A stretch of DNA of 64,000 nt from Chitinophaga sp. HK235. GTDB taxonomy: Bacteria > Bacteroidota > Bacteroidia > Chitinophagales > Chitinophagaceae. The stretch spans positions 6,632,501-6,696,500 of the forward strand of contig NZ_CP073766.1 of assembly GCF_018255755.1 (NCBI RefSeq), written 5' to 3'. Of the stretch, positions 16,617-25,242 are shown in pieces; positions within the stretch are counted from its first letter, which is position 1, and every line of letters starts with the position of its first letter. Made by a program: the position numbers and the translations under genes. The notes under the pieces were generated by a model. The model worked only from the letters and a program-made list of their open reading frames with translations, was not told the origin of the DNA and did no database searches.

Positions 16617-17720
16617 ATGAAAAAGACAATCATTGCTTGTACAGTCCTTTTAATGACCGCTACTGCTCATGCACAGTTCAACAGCGTACCTAGTGGCGGT
16701 AATAAACGTGCTTCCGTCAGCGAAGGTATTGGTATCACACAGGTGACCATTAACTACAGCCGCCCTGGTGTTAAGAACAGGGACGGTCATATCTGGGGAG
16801 AGGTGGTCCATAAAGGTTTCGCTGATCTCGGCTTCGGTACCTCCAAGGCAGCACCCTGGCGGGCTGGCGCCAACGAAAACACCACCATTACGTTCTCTAC
16901 TGATGTGAAGGTAGATGGACAGCCGCTGCCCGCCGGTACCTACGGCTTCTTTGTGGCCTATGATCCGAATGAAAGTACCCTGATCTTCTCCAAAAATGTC
17001 AGTTCCTGGGGCAGCTTCTATTACGACCCCAAAGAAGATGCGTTGCGCGTAAAAGTAAAACCAGTAGCTACCGATAAAAGTGTGGAATGGCTCAAATATG
17101 AATTCACCGATCAAACGCCCAGCAGCGCTACGGTGGCGCTGGAATGGGAAAAGCTGGTCATTCCTTTCAGGGTAGACGTTGACCTGGTGAACACGCAGAT
17201 CGCCTCTTTTCGCAAGGAGCTGCGTGGCAGTAGCGGCTTCATCTGGCAAACATGGAATGCGGCGGCCAGTTTCTGTGTACAAAACAATACCAACCTCGAA
17301 GAAGCCCTGTTATGGGCTGATACCGCTACCAGTGTAAGTACAGGAGGCACCCTGAGCTTCCAGGCCTGGAGCACCAAAGCCGCTATCCTCGATAGCCTCG
17401 GCCGGGGACAAGAAGCTATCGCTGTCATGAAAAAAGCCTTGCCTTACGGCGATGTCAATGAGCTGTATTTCTACGCCAGGAATCTTGCTCATCTCAAAAA
17501 AGGAAAAGAAGCATTTGACATCTTTAAAATGGACTACGATAAACACCCTGATGAATTCCTTACCAACGCCGGTATGGCCCGTGGATACTCTGCACTCGGT
17601 GATTATAAGAAAGCACTGGTCTATGCCCAGAAAGCCCGCGCACAGGCCCCCGACATACTCAACAAAGACCGGCTTGAGAAAATGGTAAAGTCCCTCCAGG
17701 AAGGAAAAGATATTAACTGA
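16617..17720 (+). CDS. Secreted DUF2911 protein with TPR-like tail
   Basis: A 367-residue exported protein with a signal peptide (MKKTIIACTVLLMTATAHAQ). Residues about 25-175 form a DUF2911 domain, recognised by HIWGEVVHKGFADLGFGT, APWRAGANENTTITFSTDV, GQPLPAGTYGFFV and the SSWGSFYYDPKEDALRV strand. The C-terminal third is helical with tetratricopeptide-like pairs (GRGQEAIAVMKKALPYGDVN; ALGDYKKALVYAQKARAQAP). DUF2911 is widespread in Bacteroidota with no known activity. A hairpin at 17818 ends the transcript. Confidence 0.88.
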   Translation: MKKTIIACTVLLMTATAHAQFNSVPSGGNKRASVSEGIGITQVTINYSRPGVKNRDGHIWGEVVHKGFADLGFGTSKAAPWRAGANENTTITFSTDVKVDGQPLPAGTYGFFVAYDPNESTLIFSKNVSSWGSFYYDPKEDALRVKVKPVATDKSVEWLKYEFTDQTPSSATVALEWEKLVIPFRVDVDLVNTQIASFRKELRGSSGFIWQTWNAAASFCVQNNTNLEEALLWADTATSVSTGGTLSFQAWSTKAAILDSLGRGQEAIAVMKKALPYGDVNELYFYARNLAHLKKGKEAFDIFKMDYDKHPDEFLTNAGMARGYSALGDYKKALVYAQKARAQAPDILNKDRLEKMVKSLQEGKDIN

Positions 17721-17817
17721 TGATCAAACCCGTGACCATCGATGGTTTGCCGTAAATGAGGGAATCGTGTTTTTCGCTTTATACAGGTGATGGGAAAAAG
17801 CATTGCTCTTAAATGCA

Positions 17818-17845
17818 GAAGGGGAACCAGAGCTGGTTCCCCTTC
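17818..17845 (+). terminator. Hairpin terminator
   Basis: GAAGGGGAACCAG and its complement with an AG loop, about 100 bases after the DUF2911 gene. The T tract is weak, so efficiency is uncertain. Confidence 0.55.
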
Positions 17846-17972
17846 ATTGAAATTAAAAAATTAATTGCGGGGTGAAGGGTAAATGGATTTTGTTCGGTGC
17901 TGGTCATAGTACAGGTGAGATTTCAGTGCATTACAGGCATTTACTGTGCGCTATTGGGCAAGCCGGGAGGCA

Positions 17973-18566
17973 CTATGCAGGCTGATAAGTATGAACGACG
18001 ATTCCGCGGGGAAATTGCTTCACAGCTACCAGTTTCAGGTCGAGCTGCTTTGTAAGAGCGGTGAAGATTGGCAGCCCCGAACCTAATGCGACGGGATGAA
18101 TAGCCAGATGGTATTCATCGATGAGACCCGTTGCTATAAGATTCTGCATAAATCCTGCGCCGCCAATTGCTACAATCGGTTTCCCGAACCCGGCTTTAAG
18201 TTCCCTGATCCCTTCAGTAAGATCGCCGTCGAACACCCGCGCCTCGGCCCAGGAAGCCGCGGCGGACGACTGTTCCCCAGTTGCTGTATGCACAGGATCG
18301 ATACCCTTAAATCCTTTTTTTGTGAAGAGGGCCTTGGGAATGTTGTTCATCGGCGCAGCAAACGGCCCGGTCGCAGTTGGCCAGTAAGGAGCCATTGCCT
18401 CAAATGACTTCCTGCCCATGATAATTAGCCCAGCCTCCCTGATTTTCTCGACACTCCAGGCCAATGACTCCTCGTCCCCAGTCTTGAAGACCCAATCTTT
18501 CTGGCCATTGGAGTCGCATACGAAACCGTCGAGTGAGACCGACATCTTCATGATTAACTTTCGCAT
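17973..18566 (-). CDS. Dihydrofolate reductase-like (RibD C-terminal family) protein
   Basis: A 197-residue paralog of the protein at 7377, with KMSVSLDGFVCDSNGQKDWV, GRKSFEAMAPYWP, the central KPIVAIGGAGFMQNLIATG and IHPVALGSGLPIF. A NADPH-dependent reductase fold is clear; the substrate is unknown. It differs from the 7377 protein in GC content (this gene is GC-richer) and is not linked to an ArsR/SRPBCC pair, so it was probably acquired separately. Monocistronic. Confidence 0.82.
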   Translation of the reverse strand: MRKLIMKMSVSLDGFVCDSNGQKDWVFKTGDEESLAWSVEKIREAGLIIMGRKSFEAMAPYWPTATGPFAAPMNNIPKALFTKKGFKGIDPVHTATGEQSSAAASWAEARVFDGDLTEGIRELKAGFGKPIVAIGGAGFMQNLIATGLIDEYHLAIHPVALGSGLPIFTALTKQLDLKLVAVKQFPRGIVVHTYQPA

Positions 18567-18854
18567 AAGTCAAAAATTTGTTCCTCAAAAATAAGCCATC
18601 CCCGTGCAGCGGCGCCAGGGGGATGGCGACAAAGATGGGGGGTGATTGCGTCACATCGCGGGTCTAAGGAGGCAAAATTTTTCGAACTAAAAAAGCCTGA
18701 TAAGGTATGATTTGTAAGTAATGGGGATTGTGTTCGAACAAAAAGTTATTTAACTTTCTATCGGTGACCCAAAAATAAATTGTAAACGTTATTGAATGTA
18801 ATCAACTTATGGAAAGTTATTGGCCAACTGTTGTGATAAATCCTACCGGTAACT

Positions 18855-19043
18855 ATGTACGACGGGTTTGAAAAAACAGATACCAGTGGCTATGTTAGCG
18901 TACGATTAGGTGCGGACGTCGATAACGGAGAGGGTGTAGTATTCTCAACTGCTGAATGTATATACATCGATATCTTGAGTCGTGAAATATATGAGTATGA
19001 CATTGCTGCTGATTCTAGTCACCTGTGGGTCAGGCCACAGTAG
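18855..19043 (+). pseudogene. 3' fragment duplicating the exported protein at 9734
   Basis: Sixty-two codons, DGFEKTDTSGYVSVRLGADV to SSHLWVRPQ, match the C-terminus of the protein encoded at 9734-10198. Nucleotide identity is visibly high (roughly nine of ten bases) and continues about 40 bases past the stop. Similarity begins abruptly at ATGTACGACGGG, so the copy is 5' truncated and has no signal peptide. It is a partial segmental duplication rather than a gene. Confidence 0.8.
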
Positions 19044-19142
19044 AAAATGAATAAGATAATTAGGGGTGATAGATGAGTGTTGCAATTTAACTCAGATAAC
19101 TATAAGCCCTCCGATTGTGAAATCAAATATCCTAAACGCAAA

Positions 19143-19177
19143 AAAGGCCTTCAGATTTATCATCTGAGGGCCTTCAA
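19143..19177. terminator. Intrinsic terminator
   Basis: A GGCCTTCAGAT/ATCTGAGGGCC stem with A-rich left and T-containing right flanks. The rest of 19044-19355 shows no gene. Confidence 0.65.
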
Positions 19178-19355
19178 TATTTTGCTAAACGTCTCCGTTT
19201 ATTTAATGAGGACGAAAACTTAGCGTATTTGTCCTCGTATTCTTGTTGATGGTAAATATTGATAGAATTAATTTTGAAAGAGTCCTGTCAGGGGCTGTTC
19301 AACATTTGATTTGCTAATCAGGTCTCAATAAAATAAACAGGCAAAGATGAGCTGA

Positions 19356-20231
19356 TTATCCCAAAAATGCCATAATAAGGGCGGCTACTTCCTGCGGCTT
19401 TTCGGAAAGCAAGAAGTGGCCGCTATCTTCAATTTGTTCCATGCTTACACTGGTTGCAAATTTTGTAAGGGAAGATTTCAGCATTTCATAACTATTACCA
19501 CAAGCTATTCCAACTATAGGATTACTGATTTTGTTGTATGTTTTCATGTCCTGGATGTCCTGACCAAATGCCTGATACCATCCATTTGAAGATCGAATGC
19601 CTTCCGGACTGTCATAGGCCTGACTATAAACGGCTTTATCGAAGGCAGTAAGGCTGTTTTGATTTTTAAGCAATGCATTAAACACCCAGTCAATCACAAT
19701 GTTCATTCTACCTGCCAAAAGTGCTTCCGGCAATTCTCTTACCTGATTAAAAGCGAGCCACCACGGGTAAGTATAATTTAGACCCGGTATTGGCAGCATA
19801 GGCAACTGATACATTGATTCGTCAGGGTGAGGGGTATCCAGTATAATTAATTTATTCGTTGCTTCGGGGTAATTGGCAGCAAAGCTAAATGCTACATGAG
19901 CGCCAATATCATGGCCGCCGATATGAACTTTTTCATAATTCAGGAGATGAATTAGCTCATATATATCCTTCGCCATATTTTTCTTTTCATAGCCGCCTAA
20001 CGGTTTTTCGGAACTTCCCATACCTCTTAAATCAACAACAATAACCTTATATTTTGCGGATAGTAAAGGCATTACTTTATGATAAGCCCACCAGGTTTCG
20101 GGCCATCCGGGAATTAAAATCAATGGTTCACCCTCTCCTCCTTCCACAAAATGTAATCTAATTCCGTTAACCTCGGCGCTTTTGTTCACAAAACCAGATA
20201 GGGTTTGTAACAACTTCTGATCTGAATACAT
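19356..20231 (-). CDS. Alpha/beta hydrolase, epoxide hydrolase-like
   Basis: A 291-residue alpha/beta hydrolase of the epoxide hydrolase/haloalkane dehalogenase branch. The nucleophile elbow is GGHDIGAHVAF with Asp108 as nucleophile (Asp, not Ser). The oxyanion motif is PGWPETWWAY, and the catalytic His is in DSGHFLLSEKP near the C-terminus. The cap domain lies at about residues 140-230. Substrate is probably a small epoxide or ester; cytoplasmic. It is divergent from the MerR-type regulator at 20335 and shares its intergenic region, so it is a likely target. Confidence 0.87.
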   Translation of the reverse strand: MYSDQKLLQTLSGFVNKSAEVNGIRLHFVEGGEGEPLILIPGWPETWWAYHKVMPLLSAKYKVIVVDLRGMGSSEKPLGGYEKKNMAKDIYELIHLLNYEKVHIGGHDIGAHVAFSFAANYPEATNKLIILDTPHPDESMYQLPMLPIPGLNYTYPWWLAFNQVRELPEALLAGRMNIVIDWVFNALLKNQNSLTAFDKAVYSQAYDSPEGIRSSNGWYQAFGQDIQDMKTYNKISNPIVGIACGNSYEMLKSSLTKFATSVSMEQIEDSGHFLLSEKPQEVAALIMAFLG

Positions 20232-20293
20232 CGTAGTAGTTTTTTATAGAAATCTATTTGTCGGGCCAAACTTAAATAATACTTTTGAAACCT

Positions 20294-20321
20294 AAAACCA
20301 TACAGTATACTATATAGTTTT
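20294..20321. promoter_or_regulatory. Candidate MerR operator
   Basis: An imperfect inverted repeat AAAAC-N18-GTTTT with AGTATACT at its centre lies between the divergent hydrolase and merR-type genes. The position fits a MerR dimer site, but the dyad is AT-rich and could be fortuitous. Confidence 0.4.
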
Positions 20322-20334
20322 AATTTTTTTTACA

Positions 20335-20697
20335 ATGAGGTTAATTAATCAACTTTCAAAGGAAACAGGTATTCCAATAGGTACAATCCGATTTTACGAA
20401 AAATCAGGTCTTATAAAAGGTGAAAAGAAGCCAGAGGTGAAAACTAATAACTATGTTTATTATGGCGATGATGCCATAGATAAGTTGAGATTTATTCAAA
20501 TGGCAAAAGCTGTCGGATTCACCCTAATGGAAATCAAGGAGGTTGTTGATGCCTGGTACCAGAAAAAAATTAGTAAAAAAGCTCAACTTGAAGTGCTGAA
20601 CAGGAAACTATTACAAATTGATGAAAAGATGCAGGAACTAAATGAAATGAAAAAACAAATAGCTATCTGTAAGCAGAACATTGAGAAACGATTGTAA
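20335..20697 (+). CDS. MerR-family transcriptional regulator
   Basis: A 120-residue MerR regulator. The N-terminal winged helix starts LINQLSKETGIPIGTIRFYE, with the GLIKGEKKPEVKTNNYVYYG wing and DKLRFIQMAKAVGFTLMEIK. A C-terminal coiled coil (about residues 80-118) forms the dimer. There is no effector domain and no metal-binding Cys pattern beyond a single Cys near the end, so the signal is unknown. The divergent hydrolase gene is the probable regulated target. Confidence 0.9.
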   Translation: MRLINQLSKETGIPIGTIRFYEKSGLIKGEKKPEVKTNNYVYYGDDAIDKLRFIQMAKAVGFTLMEIKEVVDAWYQKKISKKAQLEVLNRKLLQIDEKMQELNEMKKQIAICKQNIEKRL

Positions 20698-20777
20698 GGG
20701 TATTCGACTAGTCAATTATATTGCTAAATTACCAGTACCCGAGCATACAAAGAATTATGAGTATTGAGCTTTCCTGA

Positions 20778-21689
20778 CTACTCCATTTTGAGTTTATGTA
20801 ATACCAGATTTAATACATGCTGGTCAAATTCATCTTCATTAGTTATCCTGACGGGATGATCCGGGTAACTGGCATTAATATAAGCATTCTCGTAACACGT
20901 TATAAATGCTCCGGCATTAGGTAACTGATGCTCTATTGCGTATTCCCAACCTTTCATATAACCCAGGATCTTACGTTCGCTAAATTTATTATTGTCATCA
21001 TCTTCGTCCCTATCTTCTCTATACCTGCCATAATAGTCTGCATAATAATCTCCGATCTTATTTGCATATATGTAAGCATATTTATCAGACTTACCATTTT
21101 GTATAGCAACATCATAGGCATTTGCGAACCTGTAACAATATTCCTCTACATATTCCTTCCCGGCCTTCAGATCGGCATATTGATGGGCAAAAACTTCAGA
21201 CTTTCCTTTTTTCAGTTGTTCTTTGAAATATTTAGAATAAAGAGAGGATTGTTCATCCGGATCAGGTCTGGCAGCACCTTCGCCTTCCTCCATCAGGTAA
21301 ATAAAATGCTTTTGATAATACTGATCAACCCCAAGTGCTCTGCAATGTACCTTTAACTCTTCAAGGGCCTGAGCCGGATCTGTTTTACACATTTCCTGGT
21401 AAGCATCATTAAAAGCATGTTGATGCTCTTCACTGGAATTTATATAAAGTGTTATCCAGCGTTCACTATGCCCGGCTTTCTTAAGAGCTATTATTTTGAG
21501 TGTTTTGTCAACTGCAAATTTGACACTATACTTCTTTATTTCTTCTGGTTGCCAGGAATCTTCTTCATGAAATGATATGATTTCCTGAATTAATATGCTG
21601 ATAAAATCATCATAGAAAGCATCCGGTATATTATTTTCTTTCGCAATCTCACTTAATTGTGTCGGGGTATAATATTGATCCGTGATCAT
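20778..21689 (-). CDS. Hypothetical Tyr/Ala-rich helical repeat protein
   Basis: A 303-residue soluble protein that I cannot assign. The N-terminal 120 residues look like a helical module (TPTQLSEIAKENNIPDAFYD; DKTLKIIALKKAGHSERWIT). Residues about 150-270 contain two to three repeats of roughly 40 residues with a GKSxxxAxxYAxxx(G/A)xxYxxxY pattern (GKSEVFAHQYADLKAGKEYV; GKSDKYAYIYANKIGDYYAD), broken by an acidic linker RDEDDDNN. No catalytic signature. Lower GC than its neighbours suggests transfer. Confidence 0.6.
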   Translation of the reverse strand: MITDQYYTPTQLSEIAKENNIPDAFYDDFISILIQEIISFHEEDSWQPEEIKKYSVKFAVDKTLKIIALKKAGHSERWITLYINSSEEHQHAFNDAYQEMCKTDPAQALEELKVHCRALGVDQYYQKHFIYLMEEGEGAARPDPDEQSSLYSKYFKEQLKKGKSEVFAHQYADLKAGKEYVEEYCYRFANAYDVAIQNGKSDKYAYIYANKIGDYYADYYGRYREDRDEDDDNNKFSERKILGYMKGWEYAIEHQLPNAGAFITCYENAYINASYPDHPVRITNEDEFDQHVLNLVLHKLKME

Positions 21690-21932
21690 AACTGTTGTGT
21701 TTATAATAATAGAGAGTTAAGGCACGTTACTCCTCATTAAAGGATCATCATTCCTCATTATTCCAATAAGAAATAGCAATTTTATCATTTTTTCGTTAAT
21801 CTAAAAAAAGATGCAGGCGCATTCGTTTATACAGCAAAATCAACATTTTTTATTCAAATCCCCCAAGTTTTCAACTTGATCCAAGGAAATTGTAAAAGGA
21901 ATTCCAGCAAACCCATGCCAGCATTAGAAGCA

Positions 21933-22178
21933 CTATAAACTTGCGATTTGCTTTTGTACTAAGCACACCAAAAGATAACGTGGCAGCATGGCATTTCTGG
22001 CATCCTTCACACCAATCTTCGCTATCAGTACATTGATACTGGCCTGACGCATATCTTCATTCTGAGATTGCAGCAAGATAAACGATTGATCCAGACTTAA
22101 TCTGGTTTGAGACATAACGAGCTTGGCAGCCGTACAAAAAACAAGGTTAAAAAAATACAGATCCGCATCTCTTCTCAC
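21933..22178 (-). pseudogene. TolC-like outer membrane efflux protein remnant
   Basis: An 81-codon frame whose core (about 22103-21969) reads RLSLDQSFILLQSQNEDMRQ and ASINVLIAKIGVKDARNAML, followed by PRY. This matches the first periplasmic helix pair of TolC-family proteins (L-L-A, then N-x-D/E-x-R-x-A, A-K-x-x-v-k-d-A-R-n-A-x-L-P). Only about 45 of more than 400 residues remain, without signal peptide or barrel. It may be the trace of an exporter that once belonged to the neighbouring peptide locus. The remaining 21690-22485 sequence is AT-rich without further genes. Confidence 0.45.
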
Positions 22179-22485
22179 TATTTACTTTGATTCATTTTCT
22201 CAAGGAATTACAGGAGTTTATTTTTCATTTTTCTCATTGTTAAAATTATTCAATCATTCTTTTTTCACATCATGAAAAGATGATTTCATTGAACACCATA
22301 AACAGAATAATCACACATACTTTTTCATTAATATTCATGAATACCATCCCGTTAAACACAGTACAGCAGTAAGTCACAAGACAAAATAACGAAACAATTT
22401 TTTCATGTTATTAATTTATTAAGTAAAATAGAACTAAAAGTTAGAAAGTTTTCTATCTTACAAAAAGATATTTCGCACCTATAAT

Positions 22486-24126
22486 ATGTCCCTGTTTAAG
22501 ATGTTTGCCCATAGGAAAGTGAACAATATTTTTAGTACCTGTTATTCTTTGCTCAAAAGTCTACATGTCAACTTTACAGACAACGGATTGTCGGAAGCTT
22601 TAGAGAACCACGTAGATTATCCTTCACTGCTTTCCCTGAAGGACACGATTTTCGGATACGGCATTGAATCTGCTGCCATAGAAAAAGGACAGCATAGTTA
22701 TGAGGAATTTGAAACGCCTTTTATCTGCTCGGTACAGCAGGAAGGTTGGCCTGTTGCGCATTTCATCATAGTAACGGATGCTGCAGACGGCCATATAACA
22801 TACCTCGATCCGGTTACAGACAAACCGCAGCAAATAACTGTCGGAGAGTTTGAAAAAATAGATAAGCATATTATCCTGTTGCTCGATACATCCGCTGCCA
22901 GACATGAAGCAGGATTTGCGGAGAACAGAAAAAGACAACAGCGCGATTATCTGGTGAAAAGAATTCCTGTATGGCTGGCATTGGCCGCTATACTTTTTTC
23001 TGCCGGCTATATGCTGACACATCCCGCCGGAACACCCACCTGGTGCGGAATCGGATTCCTGTTAACTTCCTTCTTCGGACTGGCAGTTTCTTCGCTGCTG
23101 ATCTGGAATGAGATAGATGCACATAATCCTTTTATTAAAGAAGTATGTGGTGGCAACAGTAAAAAAGTAAGCTGCAATGCAGTGTTATCATCTTCAGGCG
23201 CATCTTTTATGGGTGTTAACTGGTCTGTATGGGGCTTTGCTTTCTTCGCGGCTTTCTTCACGGCACAGGTGCTCTTTCCCGGTAATACCAGCCTGATGCT
23301 GATATGGTCAGCGCTTTCGCTAGTGGCGGCTCCTTACATTCTTTTCTCTGTTTACTATCAGTGGAGAGTGATAAAGCAATGGTGCCCGCTTTGTCTGGCA
23401 GTACAGGTGGTGCTGGGTCTCAATGCACTGATTGCAGGTACTTATCTGTCTGACAGTCCCGTATTCCTTGACGGTATTGAGTGGTATCATATAGTTATTA
23501 CGTTGTTGACAGGAATTATCTTCCTTTTCCTGACCAGCTTCATTATACCGGAACTCCGGAATGCCCGCGACAGTAGGAGCTATGAAAAGAAATGGAAAAA
23601 CCTCAGATATAACCCTGAGATATTTCAGGCATTGCTGGACAAAAGCGATAAGATTACTATTCCACCGGACGATCTGGGTATCCTGGTAGGTAATCCGGAT
23701 GCTTCCACCGAAATCATCAAAGTCTGCAACCCTTACTGCGGGCCTTGTTCCCGGGCACATCCTGAGCTGGAACAGATCATCAATAACAATCCGGATATAA
23801 AACTGCGCATCATATTTACAGCATCGGGAGAAGACAGCGATGAAAAAAGTGCGCCGGTGGCTCATCTGCTGGCTATTCAGCAAAAGTTTGGCAGGGAAAA
23901 AGTACATCATGCGCTTGATGACTGGTATCTGGCTTCCAAAAAGGATTACACGGCATTCGCCGGCAAATATCCAATGAACGGGGAGCTGAAGGAACAAAAA
24001 GAAAAAATGGCAGCGATGCGCAACTGGTGCAATGTGATGAAGATCCGCGCAACGCCGACAATATTTATCAATGGCAGTGAGCTGCCAGATGGTTATCGTG
24101 TCAATGAACTAAAGAACTTTTTCTAG
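22486..24126 (+). CDS. C39-like / VKOR / thioredoxin fusion membrane protein
   Basis: A 546-residue inner membrane protein with three domains. Residues 10-135 resemble a C39 bacteriocin peptidase fold: the His/Asp segment VAHFIIVTDAADGHITYLDP is present and Cys19 is possible, but no DCG motif, so it may be catalytically dead. Residues 155-355 are a VKOR domain with about five membrane helices, loop cysteines 221 and 230, and the redox pair Cys300/Cys303 in WCPLC. Residues 385-546 are a DsbA/thioredoxin-like domain with NPYCGPC (418/421) and cis-Pro in ATPTIF. Together these can make disulfides in exported substrates. The next gene encodes a Cys-rich GG-leader peptide, the likely client. Confidence 0.88.
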   Translation: MSLFKMFAHRKVNNIFSTCYSLLKSLHVNFTDNGLSEALENHVDYPSLLSLKDTIFGYGIESAAIEKGQHSYEEFETPFICSVQQEGWPVAHFIIVTDAADGHITYLDPVTDKPQQITVGEFEKIDKHIILLLDTSAARHEAGFAENRKRQQRDYLVKRIPVWLALAAILFSAGYMLTHPAGTPTWCGIGFLLTSFFGLAVSSLLIWNEIDAHNPFIKEVCGGNSKKVSCNAVLSSSGASFMGVNWSVWGFAFFAAFFTAQVLFPGNTSLMLIWSALSLVAAPYILFSVYYQWRVIKQWCPLCLAVQVVLGLNALIAGTYLSDSPVFLDGIEWYHIVITLLTGIIFLFLTSFIIPELRNARDSRSYEKKWKNLRYNPEIFQALLDKSDKITIPPDDLGILVGNPDASTEIIKVCNPYCGPCSRAHPELEQIINNNPDIKLRIIFTASGEDSDEKSAPVAHLLAIQQKFGREKVHHALDDWYLASKKDYTAFAGKYPMNGELKEQKEKMAAMRNWCNVMKIRATPTIFINGSELPDGYRVNELKNFF

Positions 24127-24242
24127 AAAATAGTCTGAGACGGTTGCAAACGATCTCAGGCAACAGAAGGTTCCCTGTAAAAGGCCCTCTGACGATGCCC
24201 CGGAGCAGGTGGGTATCAGGTAATAAACTCAATTTCGCCATT

Positions 24243-24455
24243 ATGAAAAAAATAACGCTGAAAAAATTAGATGCTTTAGGCATTCAACAACTGTCTGCAG
24301 AAAATCTGAGAACCATCACAGGCGGAGCCAGCGGAGCCAAAGGCCCTTGTCCTATCTATTTATTCGAATGTAATGATGGCACCTGCATTGAGCCGTCGAA
24401 GATAAACGACGGCCACAATGATTGTAAGGACGGTGAAGATGAGTTCCCGCTATAA
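24243..24455 (+). CDS. GG-leader peptide with LDL-receptor class A-like core
   Basis: A 70-residue precursor. Residues 1-28 are a bacteriocin-type leader ending LSAENLRTITGG. The 42-residue core matches an LDLa repeat: C36, FEC43, C48-I49, DG (56-57), NDC61, then DGEDE (63-67). The four acidic side chains that bind calcium in LDLa modules (D56, D60, D66, E67) are all kept. Cysteines four and six are replaced (N55, L70), which removes exactly the C4-C6 bond and leaves pairs C1-C3 and C2-C5. The start ATG at 24243 is chosen because the leader begins MKKITLKKLD. It lies 116 bases after the VKOR fusion. Function unknown: toxin, signal or adhesin. Confidence 0.8.
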   Translation: MKKITLKKLDALGIQQLSAENLRTITGGASGAKGPCPIYLFECNDGTCIEPSKINDGHNDCKDGEDEFPL

Positions 24456-24497
24456 AAAACCGATGACTCACCTGTAGAGTCACTCAGTTAAAATTTT

Positions 24498-24535
24498 CCG
24501 GCATACGTCATAAAGTAAGGCGTATGCCGGTTTTA
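24498..24535 (+). terminator. Intrinsic terminator of the peptide locus
   Basis: CCGGCATACG and CGTATGCCGG arms (24498-24530) followed by TTTTA. It ends the VKOR-fusion/peptide unit, so no further gene belongs to it downstream. 24541-24732 holds only unreadable remnants. Confidence 0.85.
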
Positions 24536-24732
24536 TCTGAAAACATTATGAGCAGTATGGCTAGCTAAAACTAAATTGGTTATTTATAATCTGGTTATGG
24601 AGCCGAATAAGACTGCTGCAATACCTCGAAAATAAAAAGTCTCCGGAATATACCCGAAGGTTGGTTGCCTCAGGCGTCGATCACTGGATTGTCCATAGTT
24701 TAATTAGTTGTCAGTCGCGGATTAATTGCCTC

Positions 24733-25188
24733 CTAAACAGTGTCTGCTAAAAGATGAAGGGTATAAAATGAGGCAACCGCAGCCCCAATAAATATTATAA
24801 TTATATTCCACCACCGTATTCTGACAATGATGTTGAATTCTCTCCTGGCTTTGTCGTATTGAAAATAGGTGATCGACAACATATTGAGAATAATACCGAG
24901 AAAAGGAAAGCCGGTGAGAAATATAAAAAAAAGCAAAGCTTTCCAGTGGAGCGGAAGCGATGAGGTCCCTGTGGCTATCCAGCCGGTCAGCCGTGGGCTT
25001 AAATTAAACAGGTGTTGAACAAAAAAAAGCGAGACAAGTAAAAATGGAAACACGATCAATAGGGCCCCTACCCAGGAAGAACGCCTGGAATTCAGGAGGG
25101 CAAATTTGAGTGTGTCTTTTTGGGCCGGTAGAGGGGGAGTCGGCTTTTCCATGTTGTGCAGATATTTTTCGAATTGTTGTTCGTCCAT
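24733..25188 (-). CDS. Hypothetical membrane protein, possible anti-sigma partner
   Basis: A 151-residue protein with a short cytoplasmic N-terminus (MDEQQFEKYLHNMEKPTPPL) and three to four transmembrane helices. It lies 54 bases downstream of the ECF sigma factor gene in the same direction. This order, plus the acidic N-terminal tail before the first helix, suggests an anti-sigma or sensing role. No zinc-binding anti-sigma motif is visible, so the assignment is positional only. Confidence 0.6.
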   Translation of the reverse strand: MDEQQFEKYLHNMEKPTPPLPAQKDTLKFALLNSRRSSWVGALLIVFPFLLVSLFFVQHLFNLSPRLTGWIATGTSSLPLHWKALLFFIFLTGFPFLGIILNMLSITYFQYDKARREFNIIVRIRWWNIIIIFIGAAVASFYTLHLLADTV

Positions 25189-25242
25189 AATTATTCCAAT
25201 TATTGGTGTTTATAATGCAAAAAATAAAATAGGGTTGCAAGT

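Noticed and set aside
17865..17905. Possible fourth copy of the tRNA-like repeat
   Set aside because: Only GCGGGGTG-A-GGG matches; the TTCGAAC core is scrambled, so similarity is too weak to count.
24144..24242. Upstream extension of the GG-leader peptide
   Set aside because: The 33 extra codons are not protein-like and would bury the typical MKKITLKKLD leader start.
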